Source of the DNA: Sycobia sp. Sy_11
Lineage: Eukaryota; Arthropoda; Insecta; Hymenoptera; Epichrysomallidae
Assembly: GCA_018907035.1 (NCBI GenBank)
Contig: JACCIC010000004.1
Coordinates: 1,493,001-1,557,000, forward strand
Direction: 5' to 3'
Length of the DNA: 64,000 nt
Shown: positions 46,401-59,399 of the stretch, one piece after another
Position numbering within the stretch: position 1 is the stretch's first letter
How the letters are laid out: each line of letters begins with the position of its first letter
Program-made: the position numbers and the translations under genes
The notes under the pieces: generated by a model
What the model was told of the DNA's origin: nothing
Seen by the model: the letters and a program-made list of their open reading frames with translations, nothing else
Database searches by the model: none

Positions 46401-48916
46401 TTAATCTAATCCAGGTGGGGCTGGTTCTAAGTTTTCAAAATCAACTGCATCTTGTCGGTCGGTCTGAAACTCTCCTGGGGGTGCCTAAATGCAATGAAAT
46501 GATATTTACATTAACATAAATATTCGAAGATATAGAAATGTAAATAAATAAATGTAACTAAAATAAAGTACTCTATTGCAGAATTAACAATATAAAATTA
46601 ACTATATAAAATTAAATTATTAATCAATCTTTTCTATGCTTGTCATTGTAAGGTACACAACAAATTGATCATCAAGATGATCATCAGCAGATGATCAATA
46701 TTAGATAGTATCAATCAAATGAAAATGAATCTTTTTATCTACCTATTATTAATGAAAAATACTTTAATAGTAGTTTAGAAATAAAAACTTACAATGTCGA
46801 AATCATCATGCATTAAAATTGGTGGTTTTCCTTTAATTACATCCATAATTGATTGAGGAATATGTGCTTTCTAAAAATAAAAAAAATTAGTAAAGTATAA
46901 AATAATAATAATAACAATAACAACAACAACAATAATAATGAATTAATAATAATTCTATCAAGTGGAAACAGCACAATCTGATATTGACTATCTTTTATTT
47001 TATAAAAATTTATTTAAATCTATTAAGTAGTTTCAAAATAATTCATAAATAAACATCGAAATATACATGAAAATCGAAGAAATGCTTCTCCTTTTTCTTA
47101 TATAAAAATAAAACAAAATTGATTGTACATGAATAAACAATACAGTCTTCAATTAGCTTCAATTAATTAATTTTTAGAAACTCAAAATAGCAGTCTAGTA
47201 AAACTCATTTACAGATGGAAAAAATTTACCAAGGATATTTATTTTATTAAGCATTTCATTACTAGTTGAAGTTATCCATTTTTTAAAATAAAATTTATAT
47301 TATTGCTATATTTTTACCTGATTCTCGGCAAATGTCTCTACATGCGATACTAGTGGAGAACGCATATTTGGTGCCATTTTTAGTGCTTCAACAAGCTGTA
47401 CAGGCGGCAATTGAAGTATGACAGAAAAACTCTGTGGTTGTGTTCTTTCACAACATTTAACAAAACCTTCCCAAACTTTTGGTTGTTTCCAAACTTGTTT
47501 AAGTATCAGACGTTGCAGAATGTTCATGACAAATCCAATTAAACGTGGATAAAGAGTCAAACTTTGTATCACAGTACGCATTAACAATGTAGGTAAAGGG
47601 GTCATGTCCATAAGTTGTTGCATTACTACAGCTACCGTCTCTTGAGTAAATACTTGCTTTTCAGCGAAACATAACGAAGTAGCTAAAAAAATAATTATTT
47701 TATTATTTAATTTTAATAAATAATCTTACTATTTATTTTTTCTTAAAAAATGTAAAAATTGAAAAAGTGAAATTATTATGAAGTATAGATGCACAAAGCT
47801 GGTGATCAATTATAGAGTGTGGGTGCATCTACGAATGCACATGTTTTGAATACTACTTTTAATTAAACTACTAAATTAATTAAAATAGCTTTCCATGTCA
47901 CTTTATAGTATCAAAGTATATAAGGATTCCCGTGTCTGGACTCGAAGCAGGTGAAATATTTCTAAACCAGCATAGAAAGTTAAACTTTGTGTACTTCAAA
48001 ATATTACATTTCAACACATTTGTGCAAGCTTATTATTTTTCTTCTAAAGTAGTTTATCCTCAAAGGAAGCAAGGAATCTAAGTCATGAGATAAAAACTGG
48101 AAAATATAAACTTATAAGCTTGTACTAGATTGCATTTAACACTATCAAAGCTAAGAAATGATAAGTTGTGATTTTGCAATTACAGCAGTCTAAGTGATTA
48201 ACTTTACTAAATCAAACCTTAACTAAAAAAATTTAATTCTTGCTTCCTTTGGTAAAATCATATTGTTTAAAACAGATTAAGAAATGATTGTCTTAATTAA
48301 AAATTGCACAAAAAAAAGAACTATATACATCTTGAATGGCCTAAAATATAGCTTAATTTTTTTTTAAATATACAAGAGAAAATAGAGATTTATATTTTAA
48401 TTTTATTAATTATTTCATCTTATAATTTTTCTATTAATTAAAAATTCATTTTGGATAAACTTATATTTAATTATAATCATATTTTAATTGTACACTTATT
48501 TCTATGAAGTAATAAAATATTAAACCTTTTATAACGGTCTTGAGTTCAGCCTTGTTTGAATCTATATTATGCAATGCAATTAATAATTCTGCTGGAGTAA
48601 GTGGAGAAGTGTGAGGAACTCCGCTGTCATTGTTGTAAGTGCCCAATAGCCTATTAAATACTTCTTTCACCACAATGGGATTCAATTTAATTAGCTTTGG
48701 CAAAGCTGTAATAACTTCTTTTTTTGTTAATCCATTAAGAACAGGAATAAGAAATCGCACATCAGAAACTCTAGTTTGATATAATTCTCGAACTCTTGCT
48801 ACGAGTTCTGCACTTGGAGTAGCTGTCAAAAGCATACATATTAGAAGCTATAGTCATTATTATAAATACAAATAAAATTACATATAATTATTAATAAATT
48901 AATATTATTATTGAAC

Positions 48917-48957
<41 letters not shown>

Positions 48958-51900
48958 AAATAATAAATTAATAATAAATCATTTTTGAATTTATTCTATT
49001 TATATAGTAGGTACAAAAACGACAATTTTCAATAAGAGTGCTTGACCATTTCAAATAAATACCTTTTTCTGTAAGTATATGTATGATTCTAGTGATAAGA
49101 GTTTCAGCACCCTTTGGACAATTTTCTACAAGGCTCAGAAGTTGTGTGCTTGCCATGCCAAGTGAGCGCACAGGACCTTCTACGTGCCTGAGTACAATTC
49201 GCTTAACATCCGCAGTCATTGATGTGTAAACGCGAGCGAGTTCGTGTATAAGGTTCTGGTGCTCAGAGAGTAAAGCAAGGTAAAGACTCAAGCAGGCGCG
49301 CGTTGTCGATTCCGTCCAGTTTTCCTCGATTTGCGGTCTACCGCGATCCTGGCCAAAAACGATTTCAGGAGGACTGGGTAACCGCAAAAAACCCAGATAA
49401 AGAACAGCATACTCCTCGATCAGCTTACAAAGCTCTACGCGCGAATACAGCTGTACCACAAGCTGAATCGCATTTTCGCGAATCTAGAGACGGAGTTGTT
49501 TAATTGTTTATTAATGTTTATTATTGTTTTACTATTTTTAACAAAATAATCCATACTAATTTAGAACTGCACGTTATACTCTTGTAAGTCTCACCGTATT
49601 ATTTTCGTGACCAGTATGGCACAATAAAACATTGAGGAAAATAAGCTGCTTTGTTGGTCTCCTAACAACAAGATCTTTAAGCAGTTGTAATGGTGCAAGA
49701 CCTCTGGATTCCTCTGATGATACGGTTTTCAAAGCCTCCACTGCATCTTCCGTTATAAGGGGTGCTTCTAAGTAAAGTCTTGAGAGCAGACCATCTCGAT
49801 CTTTACCAGATATGTCGTCAATCGCCGAAACAAGCGTACACAGCAAAAAGTTGTAGGCCTGATGAGGTGCCTCCGTGGGCTTTGAGCATAGTATTGTGCG
49901 TCGTTGAAAACCTTGTAGTAGTGCATATTCTTCATAAAGCCAACAAAGACCGAGTTCAAGTCGGGTGCGCATATCATCGGTAATGTGACGTAATATTGCC
50001 TCTTTTACGTAAGGGTTAAATGTTGCTGCTAATGTTGTCAAAATTTTCATTCTGAGAACAAACATATTTAACACAATTGTCGTTTAAATTATTTCGATCA
50101 CAGTGATAAACATGAAAATTATTTAATTTATAATAATGCATATTTTCAAAAATAGTATTATTTTAATTTACAATTAATATAAATTGTCTACTTGTGTCAA
50201 CCTATATTGATTATTAAATTTTAATTTAATAAAATTAAAAAATATTTTTCATATATTCCTGCTTTACTTAAAATAATAAGCATAAAGTAGGTATATACAA
50301 TAGGTGAAAAGTTCTTTACCTAATATTGGCAACACCACCTAAAATAACACTTTTTTCAGTTGCAAGAATCCTATTAACTGCCATTAGTAACATTTTATCT
50401 CTAGTATCTTTCAAAAGTGGTTTAGTAACTTCTGAGAGTTTGAGAGATTTCAGGCGACTTCTAGCTTTGGCAAGTGATTTTTCGTGTGCTTCTAAAGAAG
50501 CTTTAGCTTGTTGCTCTTTTTCTCTATCTTTCTCACGTTTTCTTTCTCTTCGTACTTCTGCAACTGTGATAGAAGGATTCTTAATTAAATCTTCCATTAC
50601 ACTGTCAACATCCTTTGAATCACTCTTGGTTTTCTTAGCTTTTGCTTGTCTAATTTGTACAGCCAGTAATTTACTTATAACTTGACGCTGTTTTGTAATA
50701 TCTGTTGTAGCAGTTGGCTGATATTCCCTTTGGAAAACAGATGTCATTATATCTGGTACCCAGGCCTAAATTATTTTAGGAAAATTGATTATTATATCAC
50801 ATCACAGAATTCACAAAATTAAAATAAATAAAACTAAAGAAACCAAATGCAAATTAAATTAAAAATGCTAAGATGTTCTATTACCATACTATCCATCACT
50901 AATTCCGTAGCAATTTCAACACTAAGTCTTTCGGCTATAAAATTTTCAGAAAGCTCAATCAGTTCTGGTATTTTTGGAGGAGGAACAGGTAGTGGCACAG
51001 GTTCTGGATCTTCTTCTAGGGATATAACAGGAAGAGTTTCTACTCTTGCTTTCTTTGCAGCTATAGCAGCTGCTGCATTTTCTTGTTGTCTTTTTTTAAC
51101 TTTTTTAATATCTTCAGGTTTCGGATAACACTTCAAAATTTCATTCTCTTTACATCCAAGTTGTGCAAGTTGTCTAGCAAGTGCCTGAGCATACTCTATA
51201 CTAGCTGGATGCTTCAAAAGGCCAAATAAAGTTAATTTTAACTGCTTCTGTACACTTGTCACTTGAGAATCTGATAATGTTGGAGGTAAATCGCTTTGTA
51301 ACCTTTGCATTGCTTCAATCACATTAGACATAAACTGAGGCCTCATTTTTGCAATAAGAGATAAAGATCCCATACATGTTATTAAATTAACACTGCTTAC
51401 ATGTGGAGATCCATAAAATTTTATTAAAAGATCCATTACATGATTGGCTTCTTCTTCCAACTTTCTTCTACGTGCTATTTTTAATGTTAAAGGTACATCT
51501 TCTAAAGAAAAATCATCTGGTTTCTTTGGAGAATCTGGATCAGGATAAGTTTGAAGTAAAACAACTCCCTCAAGAAACTTAAGTGCTTGCGTTCTTATTC
51601 TAAAAATAAATTTTAATTACAAATTTTCTTTAAAAATATAATTCATTTAAAGAATGTTATACATTACCCATCATTATCACTATCTATCATATTTATAATT
51701 TGAATTTTTAAATTACTAATTTGGGCCCATGCATTTTCCATATCTGGAGTTACAACAGGTGCACTTGCTGCCCATTTCAAGGTAGCTCTAAGAATTCTTC
51801 CACTTGCTCTTAAAGCTCGTTTAGCAACAACAGGTGCTGGATCAGTAACAAGTCTTAATAAAACTAAAATAATTCTAGGTATAGATTCTGGTATTTTCTC

Positions 51901-52374
51901 TCTATAAAAAAAAAAAATTATATTTAATATTTTATGACTCATAAATAAAATACACTAATTATTTAGAAATATTATTTATTACCCAACATCTTCTATAAAA
52001 CCAGCTATAGTTTTTCTCACTTCACCATTTCTGTCAATAGCAAATTGTAATATTTCATCCAAATACATATTTAGTAAAAGTGGTTCCTTATTTAATAATA
52101 TTTCTTGTGCTTTGCACAAGTTTTGTACTTTAACAATTTCATTACTATTCATGGAAGCTTCATTTAACCATTCTACAATCTAAAAGAAAAACAATTGAGA
52201 AACAAGACAATAATAATTTTTCTTAACTATTGCTTGTTATAGATGTATATATATCATAATTTAATTATTTATATGATATCTAAAATGATTGTATTATTGA
52301 TGAGGTTATGTAATACTAACCATATCGGCAGAAGTTTTCTCCGGTTCGATCCGGCGATGGATCCGGGGATCCAT
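46401..52374 (-). CDS. Sym: Symplekin, mRNA 3'-end processing scaffold, eleven coding exons
   Basis: Symplekin is the nuclear scaffold of the cleavage/polyadenylation machinery and of the histone pre-mRNA cleavage complex. Exons, 5' to 3' on the minus strand: 52374-52321, 52179-51983, 51901-51668, 51599-50885, 50765-50320, 50051-49595, 49483-49063, 48822-48526, 47682-47318, 46870-46793, 46484-46401 (TAA). They total 3,348 bp, 1,115 aa, with all phases agreeing, close to fly symplekin in length. An N-terminal HEAT-repeat region spans about residues 19-320. It is followed by a basic Ala/Lys/Gln segment (about 325-350), a Pro/Glu linker and a highly charged Arg/Lys/Glu stretch (about 475-515). 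The C-terminal part ([37 protein letters not shown]) is the conserved symplekin C-terminal domain. The first ATG is well placed. Introns are short. Confidence 0.96.
48920..48956. repeat. (AAT)n microsatellite
   Basis: About twelve AAT units in a symplekin intron. Confidence 0.95.
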
Positions 52375-52740
52375 TATTAATATTGTTATGCAGACTGGAT
52401 TATATCAGAAAGAAAATCTTGTATATATCAAATTTGAAAAAAAGAAATCGTGTACGCTACACGCAACACGACTTAACGATATACACCATGTACGCATTGG
52501 GAATGCGTTTTTGAAGTTGGGTTAAAAATACGTGCCTTCAAATTAATCTAACACAAAAAACAACAATAAATTACTAAAATAACTGAATAGATGCATCCGA
52601 ATTTACATCTATTTAATTGGTTTCAGTGCCATTGCAAGTTAACAAATTATGTGTACAAATCCCTATTTGTAATTTCCCAATCCCCATATTGCAATATTAT
52701 ATATATTGTATGCGATTGTACGTGATTGTAATGAATAAAG

Positions 52741-52978
52741 AGAGTAGAGAGAAGGAGTGGAAACTCCGCTTCTCAAAATCATGTCAAAAAACATGGCAGG
52801 ACTACGGGACAGAATTGGACGTAAGGCGGCGACACCTACTGAGGTTGCTCGTTCAAATGCATGTATTTGAAGAAAAGAGAGTGAAGGGTCTGTAGTGAGC
52901 GTGGAGAGAGATTTGCTTCTTTTTGATAAGCTTTTCCCATATAAAGCGAGCGGAGTTTCCACTCCTTCTCGTTACTCT
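52741..52978. mobile_element. Small inverted-repeat element upstream of symplekin
   Basis: Arms of 30 bp (52,741-52,770 and 52,949-52,978, sharing AGGAGTGGAAACTCCGCT) are inverted with two mismatches. Both flanks carry a TAATGAATA(T)AAAG string. A second, diverged copy of the left half lies directly after it (about 52,985-53,090). The element encodes no protein. Confidence 0.65.
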
Positions 52979-53094
52979 CCCTAGTAATGAATATAAAGGG
53001 CAGAGAGGAGTGGAAACTCTGCTAAAATAGCGTCAAATTACATGACAGGAGGTTACGCTCGAATTGGCCGCAAGTTGGCCACACTCTAAAACGT

Positions 53095-53930
53095 GTTAGT
53101 TGATTAGCATGTTGCAGAGACGGTTATTGGCAACTTAAATATAATATGCGATACTAATGGTGGAGAGGAGAACTAAAAAATGGCGGACAACGGCGTTACA
53201 GAAGCACGCGAAAGCATTTGTCGGGTTTTGCATATATTTATGTACAATGATAAATATATCTTCCACCGCGCGACTCCGTGAAAGCGGATTAATTCTCGCC
53301 CGAACATGTACGAGGATTAATTTAAGGATGGATAGGATTCGTTTGGATTCTGGGATACCGAAACAGAAAACGAGTCTACATCCGAATATTATATATGACT
53401 TTATTGTATGTATATATACAGGCGTACGTGTGCTCTTTTGCAGCTACACGATAAGACTCGTTTCGTCCCGGGAATACCGACTGGACTCATCAGTAAGGCA
53501 TTGTCGGTAACCCCTGCCTTAGCGCGGTCATATAGACCGGGTCAAGGGCTTATATATTAACCGGAGGCCTGTGTGGTCGCTCACGGATTAACTAAGGTGC
53601 CAAACTGCCCTCTGCTGTCAGACTTGGCATATGGGTATCCCACACATTGCTTCGATTAGTATAATTTCGAAGTTCATTAAAACTTTTAAAAAAATTGAAC
53701 ATTACCGAAATACATCAAAATAAAGTATAGAGAATATTATAGCAGTTTAAGACTATAAAAAAGTATCCTCGAGTTCTTTCTGCATCATCGAAAGGGTTTT
53801 ATAAGGAGATATTGCTGTTGAAAAATTCACCTTTTATAACAATATTATAATTAATTTAAGTTTTTATTATATGCCTAAAACTGAAGCTACTAAAATTGAT
53901 TTTGTGATTTTGAAATGCTAAACAATCAAT
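53095..53930. other. Intergenic DNA with an unassigned GC-richer patch
   Basis: A segment at about 53,440-53,640 is GC-richer, with the small palindrome GGTCATATAGACC. It resembles the end of a retroelement or SINE but fits no family I can name. Open frames here are not recognised. Confidence 0.35.
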
Positions 53931-53934
53931 CATA

Positions 53935-54233
53935 CAGAGTGTATCAAAATAATAAAAATTAAATGCGATAAGAAAACACTCATTTACGGTTGCAATGATA
54001 GTTATGTTAAACAAAATACGTGTGTAACAATTATTCAGAGAGATAAATCTATACAAAAAATTATTTTTATTTAAATTTTGTTTTATTACATTATGTATTT
54101 AATTAAAACATATTTATTCTTTTGTTTAATATATCGTGGGATTGTAAAATATAGTACAACATTTAAATAAATATTTTAAGTATAAACACTTATTTTTTAA
54201 TTAAAAAAACTAGTGTACTCCATATACACTCTG
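53935..54233. mobile_element. 299-bp Tc1/mariner-type MITE
   Basis: The ends are inverted (CAGAGTGTAT at both) and flanked by TA (53,933-53,934 and 54,234-54,235). The interior is AT-rich and non-coding. The short terminal repeat limits certainty. Confidence 0.6.
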
Positions 54234-54239
54234 TATAAT

Positions 54240-55285
54240 CTTAACGCTCACGTCTGCAATTTTTTCTTTGATGCAGAGACCTTCTCGTAAACGCAATGGA
54301 CATTTCTTTTGCCAATAACGAATAGTGAGTAGTTCGAGTAGTGATGATAGAGAGAGGGAAAAGTCAAATGCGTTAAATGAGTGTGGGAGACGAGGTGGGG
54401 CATAGCAATTTCAAGCGGCGTCGTGTGCAATGCACACAAGCATACACAGCTGTACACAGATAATGACGTGTGGGATAATATGGTGTGCTAGCTAATGTGG
54501 ATTTTCATAATTTCGTTAAAATTAAAAAATATTTTAACTTTTTTAACCATTCTTTAAATACGTTTCAATAAATCTTTTAAATTATAAATAATTTTATTAT
54601 ATAATATACAATCGATTTTTAGTATACTTGAAGTGAATAAAAAGTTATCTGTATAATCTTTAGTAGGCTTTTAAAAACCTGGTTATATATAATTAATTTT
54701 TTTTAATCGTGACAAAAATTTTTTAAAAAATTTGTAGACATTTTATTAAGAAATATTATACATATCTATAAAAAGTATTTGTGTGCACATTGTAGTCGCT
54801 CCAGGCGTGGACTATGTACTAGATTGAGCTATGGTTTCTCTCTACACTAAGCCAAAGAAAACGTTAAGGAAACTTAAAAATTAATTAGATTCTGGTAGAT
54901 TCTACGTGCCTGCTTTGATACATAACGGACACATAAAACCAACCTTTAGGAGTGGCGTAGTTTTCACAGTATTGCTCACGGTCGCTTCCGAAAGGCCTCC
55001 AGTAACTTGCCAGTAAGTAAATATGGCAATGCTAAAATGTATTCTAATATAAGTCACATGTAAATGTCATGAACGGTTTTGGAACTACAATTTTTCCGTC
55101 GTTGACGTAATCAAAGGAAAGAAACGATCAAAATCGTTATTTTAACTTACTGGCTACTTACAGGGATATTGCATCCATTTTCATAAAATCCCTTCGAATA
55201 GCTGTTCGCTGCTGGTCGCGGCCACATACATTTATATGTATAAGCAAGTATTAGTGTAAACGTTTCCATGTGTGTTATACATTTG
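54240..55285. other. Intergenic DNA, nothing assigned
   Basis: No gene is seen. A GC-richer patch at about 54,785-55,010 has no recognised relatives. Confidence 0.4.
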
Positions 55286-55290
55286 AATTT

Positions 55291-55376
55291 AAATAAAAGA
55301 TTTTAAGAAGGTTTCAAATCGAATTTTAAGAATTTGTATTATGAAAAATCGAGTACAATTACTTATAAGGGACGAG
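55291..55376 (+). repeat. Repeat arm, inverted relative to 60,236-60,320
   Basis: GAGTACAATTACTTATAAGG and the preceding 60 bp match the complement of 60,236-60,320 at about 85-90 percent. The two arms lie 4.9 kb apart, facing each other. Confidence 0.8.
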
Positions 55377-55446
55377 GTTAACGAAAATAGACACGAATAG
55401 AAGCATAAAACGCTGTAACGTAGCAATTTGGTGAGAGCTAATTTGT

Positions 55447-55745
55447 GCTCCGGCTCAACGCGCCTCGGCCCCGATCGCTCAGTACGCCATCAGGTTCTTT
55501 TCACCACACCAAAGGCCATGTTCTGTTCGTTTTTACTTGCATAAACGAGTGGCTCCGGCTCAACCCGCCTCGGCCCCTAGTCGCTCAACGCGCCACTAGG
55601 TTCGCTTGTGCAAGCTAAATTGATTTATTATTAGTTTTAATTATTTACGGTGCGTACTGTACTTTGGCCTACGCTCAACACGCCTAGGCCCTTGGTCGCT
55701 CAACACGCCACCAAGTTTGTTCTACTACGCACCGTACCACGAAAT
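55447..55745 (+). repeat. GC-rich repeat, three units of about 100-113 bp
   Basis: Three segments near 55,447, 55,549 and 55,662 share the pattern GGCTCAACGCGCCTCGGCCC, a second YRGTCGCTCAAC, then CGCCACYAGGTT. The third sits inside a larger inverted repeat (GGTGCGTA / TACGCACC). The function is unknown, and they may be part of a retroelement terminal region. Confidence 0.65.
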
Positions 55746-56119
55746 CCAATTCTCACTCTCACTCAATCCGCCAGAGTTCGAATTGGATTTAATTTATTTT
55801 TTTTTCCCGACTTTGCTGGATGTTGGGATTTAATAAATTTTCTTATTTATTTGAGAACAACAAGAAAATTTATTAACAAAATATTATAAAAAATAATTAA
55901 CAAAAAATTTTGAATACTAATAAATTTGTTTATTTTGGCACTGCCGAACTAGCCGCTGTTTCCGACTTGCTTAGTCGCGCCATTATCCGCTGAAACAGTA
56001 AAAGAGAAATCATAAAATATATTTATTTTATGATTTATAAATTTAACAATTATATTTAACTTAAAATTAGCGCTCCGCGTGAGCGTAATTACAATTTTAA
56101 TTATTATTCTATTCTACGT

Positions 56120-56460
56120 GATCGCGTCCCGCCCTGAGTGTGCTGAGACTTGTCGCCCGCTATCGCGCCGACGACAGGTCCCCCTCGAATAGCCAGTTTC
56201 GATAATTGTCGCTGGCACACTGAAATTTCGCAGTCAATGCGGCTCTATTTGAGAATTGGGAGAGAACGCTCGCTCTCCCCTTACCGCACTGTACCGCGCC
56301 TAAGAACTGCGCAGCGCCGTCGCCTGCGGCCCGAGAGCGCTCGCGCGTCTTCGCCGTGCTGTCGGCGCTTTATCACCGCGCTACGCCGCGCCCCGAAGCC
56401 CTTGGCGCTCCCCTTCGCCGCGCCGCGCCGCTCGCGACTTCGCGACTTGTATACAATGTA
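56120..56460. other. Very GC-rich island
   Basis: About 340 bp are rich in CGCG in otherwise AT-rich DNA, especially 56,260-56,450. Long open frames on both strands reflect base composition and match nothing I know. It might be a repeat terminus or promoter island. Confidence 0.4.
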
Positions 56461-56504
56461 TATTATTTCCGCGAGACTATTGTCTCGTCGCAACGCATAT
56501 AAAA

Positions 56505-56790
56505 AATGTCACAATTCCAAGGTAAATTGTTATCCCGACATACAGATGTCACAACCGTTCGAACCTCGATGGTAATAGTTTTTTGCACACTATTACCCAG
56601 ATAACATGGTGGCGCCACGTTACCGCCACTTGGACGCCAACTGCTGGAGAAATCCTTGCACACTCCACTTCTAGTTGTTCTCCAGCTGCCGTTCAATCTA
56701 TCGTTAATACCCAAGCAACTGGTGGAACAGCAAAAGTTGCCGCTAGATTGAATCCAATTGGAGATCTATTGGACCCATATTGCATCAATT
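56505..56790 (-). repeat. Older repeat, left copy
   Basis: Read on the minus strand, this matches 59,563-59,872. The best part covers TATGCAAAAAACTATTAC-like and TTGTGACATCTGTATG strings. It lacks the 202-bp insertion seen in the other copy. Confidence 0.7.
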
Positions 56791-57029
56791 TTTGGATGAA
56801 ATATGTACGTGCATCTTTGTGTGAGTGTATATATGTGTGCTCGTACATACAGGTGCGTGTGCGTGTGTGTATTATAAAAAAATACTTATTGTATTATAAA
56901 TATAGATAAATTTAAACACATTTACGTACAGAAAATGAATATAATACATGAAATTCGAGTATCTTCTATTAAATATTAATATATATATATATATATTATA
57001 ATATGCTATTTTTCACATTATATCTTGCA

Positions 57030-57930
57030 TTTATCGATATGCGCGTATTCACACGATCTTACCTTGCCGGGCACTGCAATCGATGAAACCTCTGAAATCG
57101 AAAGGGGAATTTCGGGAGAGGAAAATCACGTTAAAGAGAAGATATTTTAGTTAAGAAGATAATATTACTGCGTGACTACTCTATTCACGAGCTCTTCACG
57201 TTCGTACAAAGTTACGACGGTTATTTAGCCATGGGCGCCAGCTACAGTTATACGGAGTGTAGCCCTGCGACATTACAATAACATCCTGAGCGAGTTCCGC
57301 GTGACCAATGTGCCAGATAATTTCGGGTTTAAATCATAATCAGCCTGAGTGCACGATATCCAGCGTCGGCACCAGGTTACTTGTCTGAATTTCGCTGTGG
57401 AGGTTGATCACTCCGCAGGCCCTGGACTGGTTAAGGGGACTGCGCTGTGGGAAGGCGTGTGCTTCGACGCAGCTTGGTGGTGTAGCTTTCGACGTAGAGG
57501 TATTCCTACGCTACGCAATTTCAGTGAGCGTCTATAACTCCTTTTGCATAGGTAGCTCCCCCGGAATCTTCGTGGAGCGTGAGAAGGACGAAGTCGCTAG
57601 AGCAAAGCTTTACGACACTAGGACAAATTATGCGAGTACTCCGAGTTGCCGAGCGAGCAGTTCGATTCAGCTCTGCACTAAACGAGGTGTCGAAGGGAAG
57701 TCCTCTTCATGCTGCTCTTGCTCACCTTCCTCCGTACTTCCCTCTTCTTCTGCCTAGATGGCGTGGATGAAGCAGAGATAATTTTAGAGGGCTTTTCTCC
57801 TTTTTGCCCGATTTTCTGTGGAATGTACGCTGACTAGTCCCTTGATGTGGAAATCTGGCGTGATTTCCGCTTAAGCACTATATTGCGGCGCATGTTTTAT
57901 TTACGCTATACTATACAGCCGTTCGGGCTG
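57030..57930. other. Mixed-composition DNA, no gene assigned
   Basis: A GC-richer stretch (57,280-57,800) carries an open frame of 117 codons (57,404-57,757), Ser/Cys-rich at its end, with no recognised domain. It is probably repeat-derived. Confidence 0.35.
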
Positions 57931-57932
57931 TC

Positions 57933-57933
<1 letters not shown>

Positions 57934-57977
<44 letters not shown>
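57934..57977. repeat. (TA)n microsatellite
   Basis: A plain TA run. Confidence 0.95.
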
Positions 57978-57978
<1 letters not shown>

Positions 57979-57979
57979 G

Positions 57980-59270
57980 AATACTTGATAGTTAATATTA
58001 AACAAAGACATATGTTTATCGACCTTATAGTCTTCATAAAATAAAAGAATTATATAATGATAGTTGGACTGTAAGAACAATGAACTATATGTTAATTTAA
58101 TTTATTACAGTTTACGTAAATACGGTTAAATTTGTTTTTGAATTGTTTTTGAAATTATTTATACTATTGTGTATCTAGCAATGTATTTTTTATGGATGTT
58201 ATAATCAAAACCATGATACGTAAATCAGAATAAATTTGAGATACTTAACTATATTTACATGTATATATATTTTAAATCGTTAAAAGCAAAAAAAATTTCA
58301 ACACCTAAATCATGTATTTTTTAAAAATTAGTAATTCTGTATATATCTACTACTTTACTATATCAACCAAATTAAACATTTTTTCTTTATATATAAGTTA
58401 TATTAAACAGTATATTACTTATAATCAGAAGTTACAATATCCATTTACTTTCCATGTTGCCATAGTCTTTATATTGTACACGAATTAATGTCTATGTATA
58501 ATTATGTAAACAAAGTTGTCAATAATTTCACTTTCTTGATTTGCATATTTTTAAAATTTAATTATTTTATAATTATTTTTATACTACCTATTTGTGCTAA
58601 ATTGCATTTGAATAATTATAATATTGATTTAATTGTATATTATTTTTAATTAAATAGGACTCTAAGACCGATAAAAATGTTTGTTAATTTTATCTGAGAA
58701 TAGTCGGCATAATCACAGTTACAATATTTTACAAGCTTAAAAGAATGAATTATTGTTAACAGCTATATACATTAAAATAATCATTTTAAATACTTTATCT
58801 TCAGAATTATTTTGTATGTTAATATTATTTTCATTTATAATTAGTCTTCTAACTTTCTATTTTCCTTGAAATTAAACTAAATCCTATAACAAGTAAATAC
58901 AATGCAAAAGTATTAATCCTTAAAATTAAGTTTATCTAAGTGAAAATAATCTATCTACCTTTCTGTCAGTTTTTTTAATCTTTTAGTGATATGCCAAATA
59001 GGAAGCTCATTTGATATTTTTTATCTAAATGAATTTAAATCGATATTTTATAAACTTCATCGACAACAATAGTATTATACAATTATGTTATTTTTTGACA
59101 TAAAAACATACCTATCATTAGAAATTTTGTTTATAATTTCCAAAAATGTACGTATAACAAACAGTTATCATTCTTGATCCAAATTGTAAATAAATAGAAC
59201 TACATACTTTCAATTAATATTTTCAAATATTTTTATTGCAATTTATAACAGTTCTATCCTGTGGTCTCAG
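57980..59270. other. AT-rich non-coding DNA
   Basis: Nothing is recognised except a reversed copy of the dispersed GGTCTTA repeat near 58,650-58,710. Confidence 0.5.
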
Positions 59271-59399
59271 CTTCTACGCCGTATCTACACAAACCTGTTA
59301 AAACTTGACTTACAAAATGCTTAACAAAGTTAAAACATAACTTACAAAGTTAAAACATAACTTACAAAATGCATTCGATTCAAATTGCAACTACTGGAT

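Noticed and set aside
56150..56575. Frame of 141 aa rich in Arg and Ala, and its minus-strand partner
   Set aside because: GC-rich DNA lacks stop codons. There is no recognisable domain and no splice-site support.
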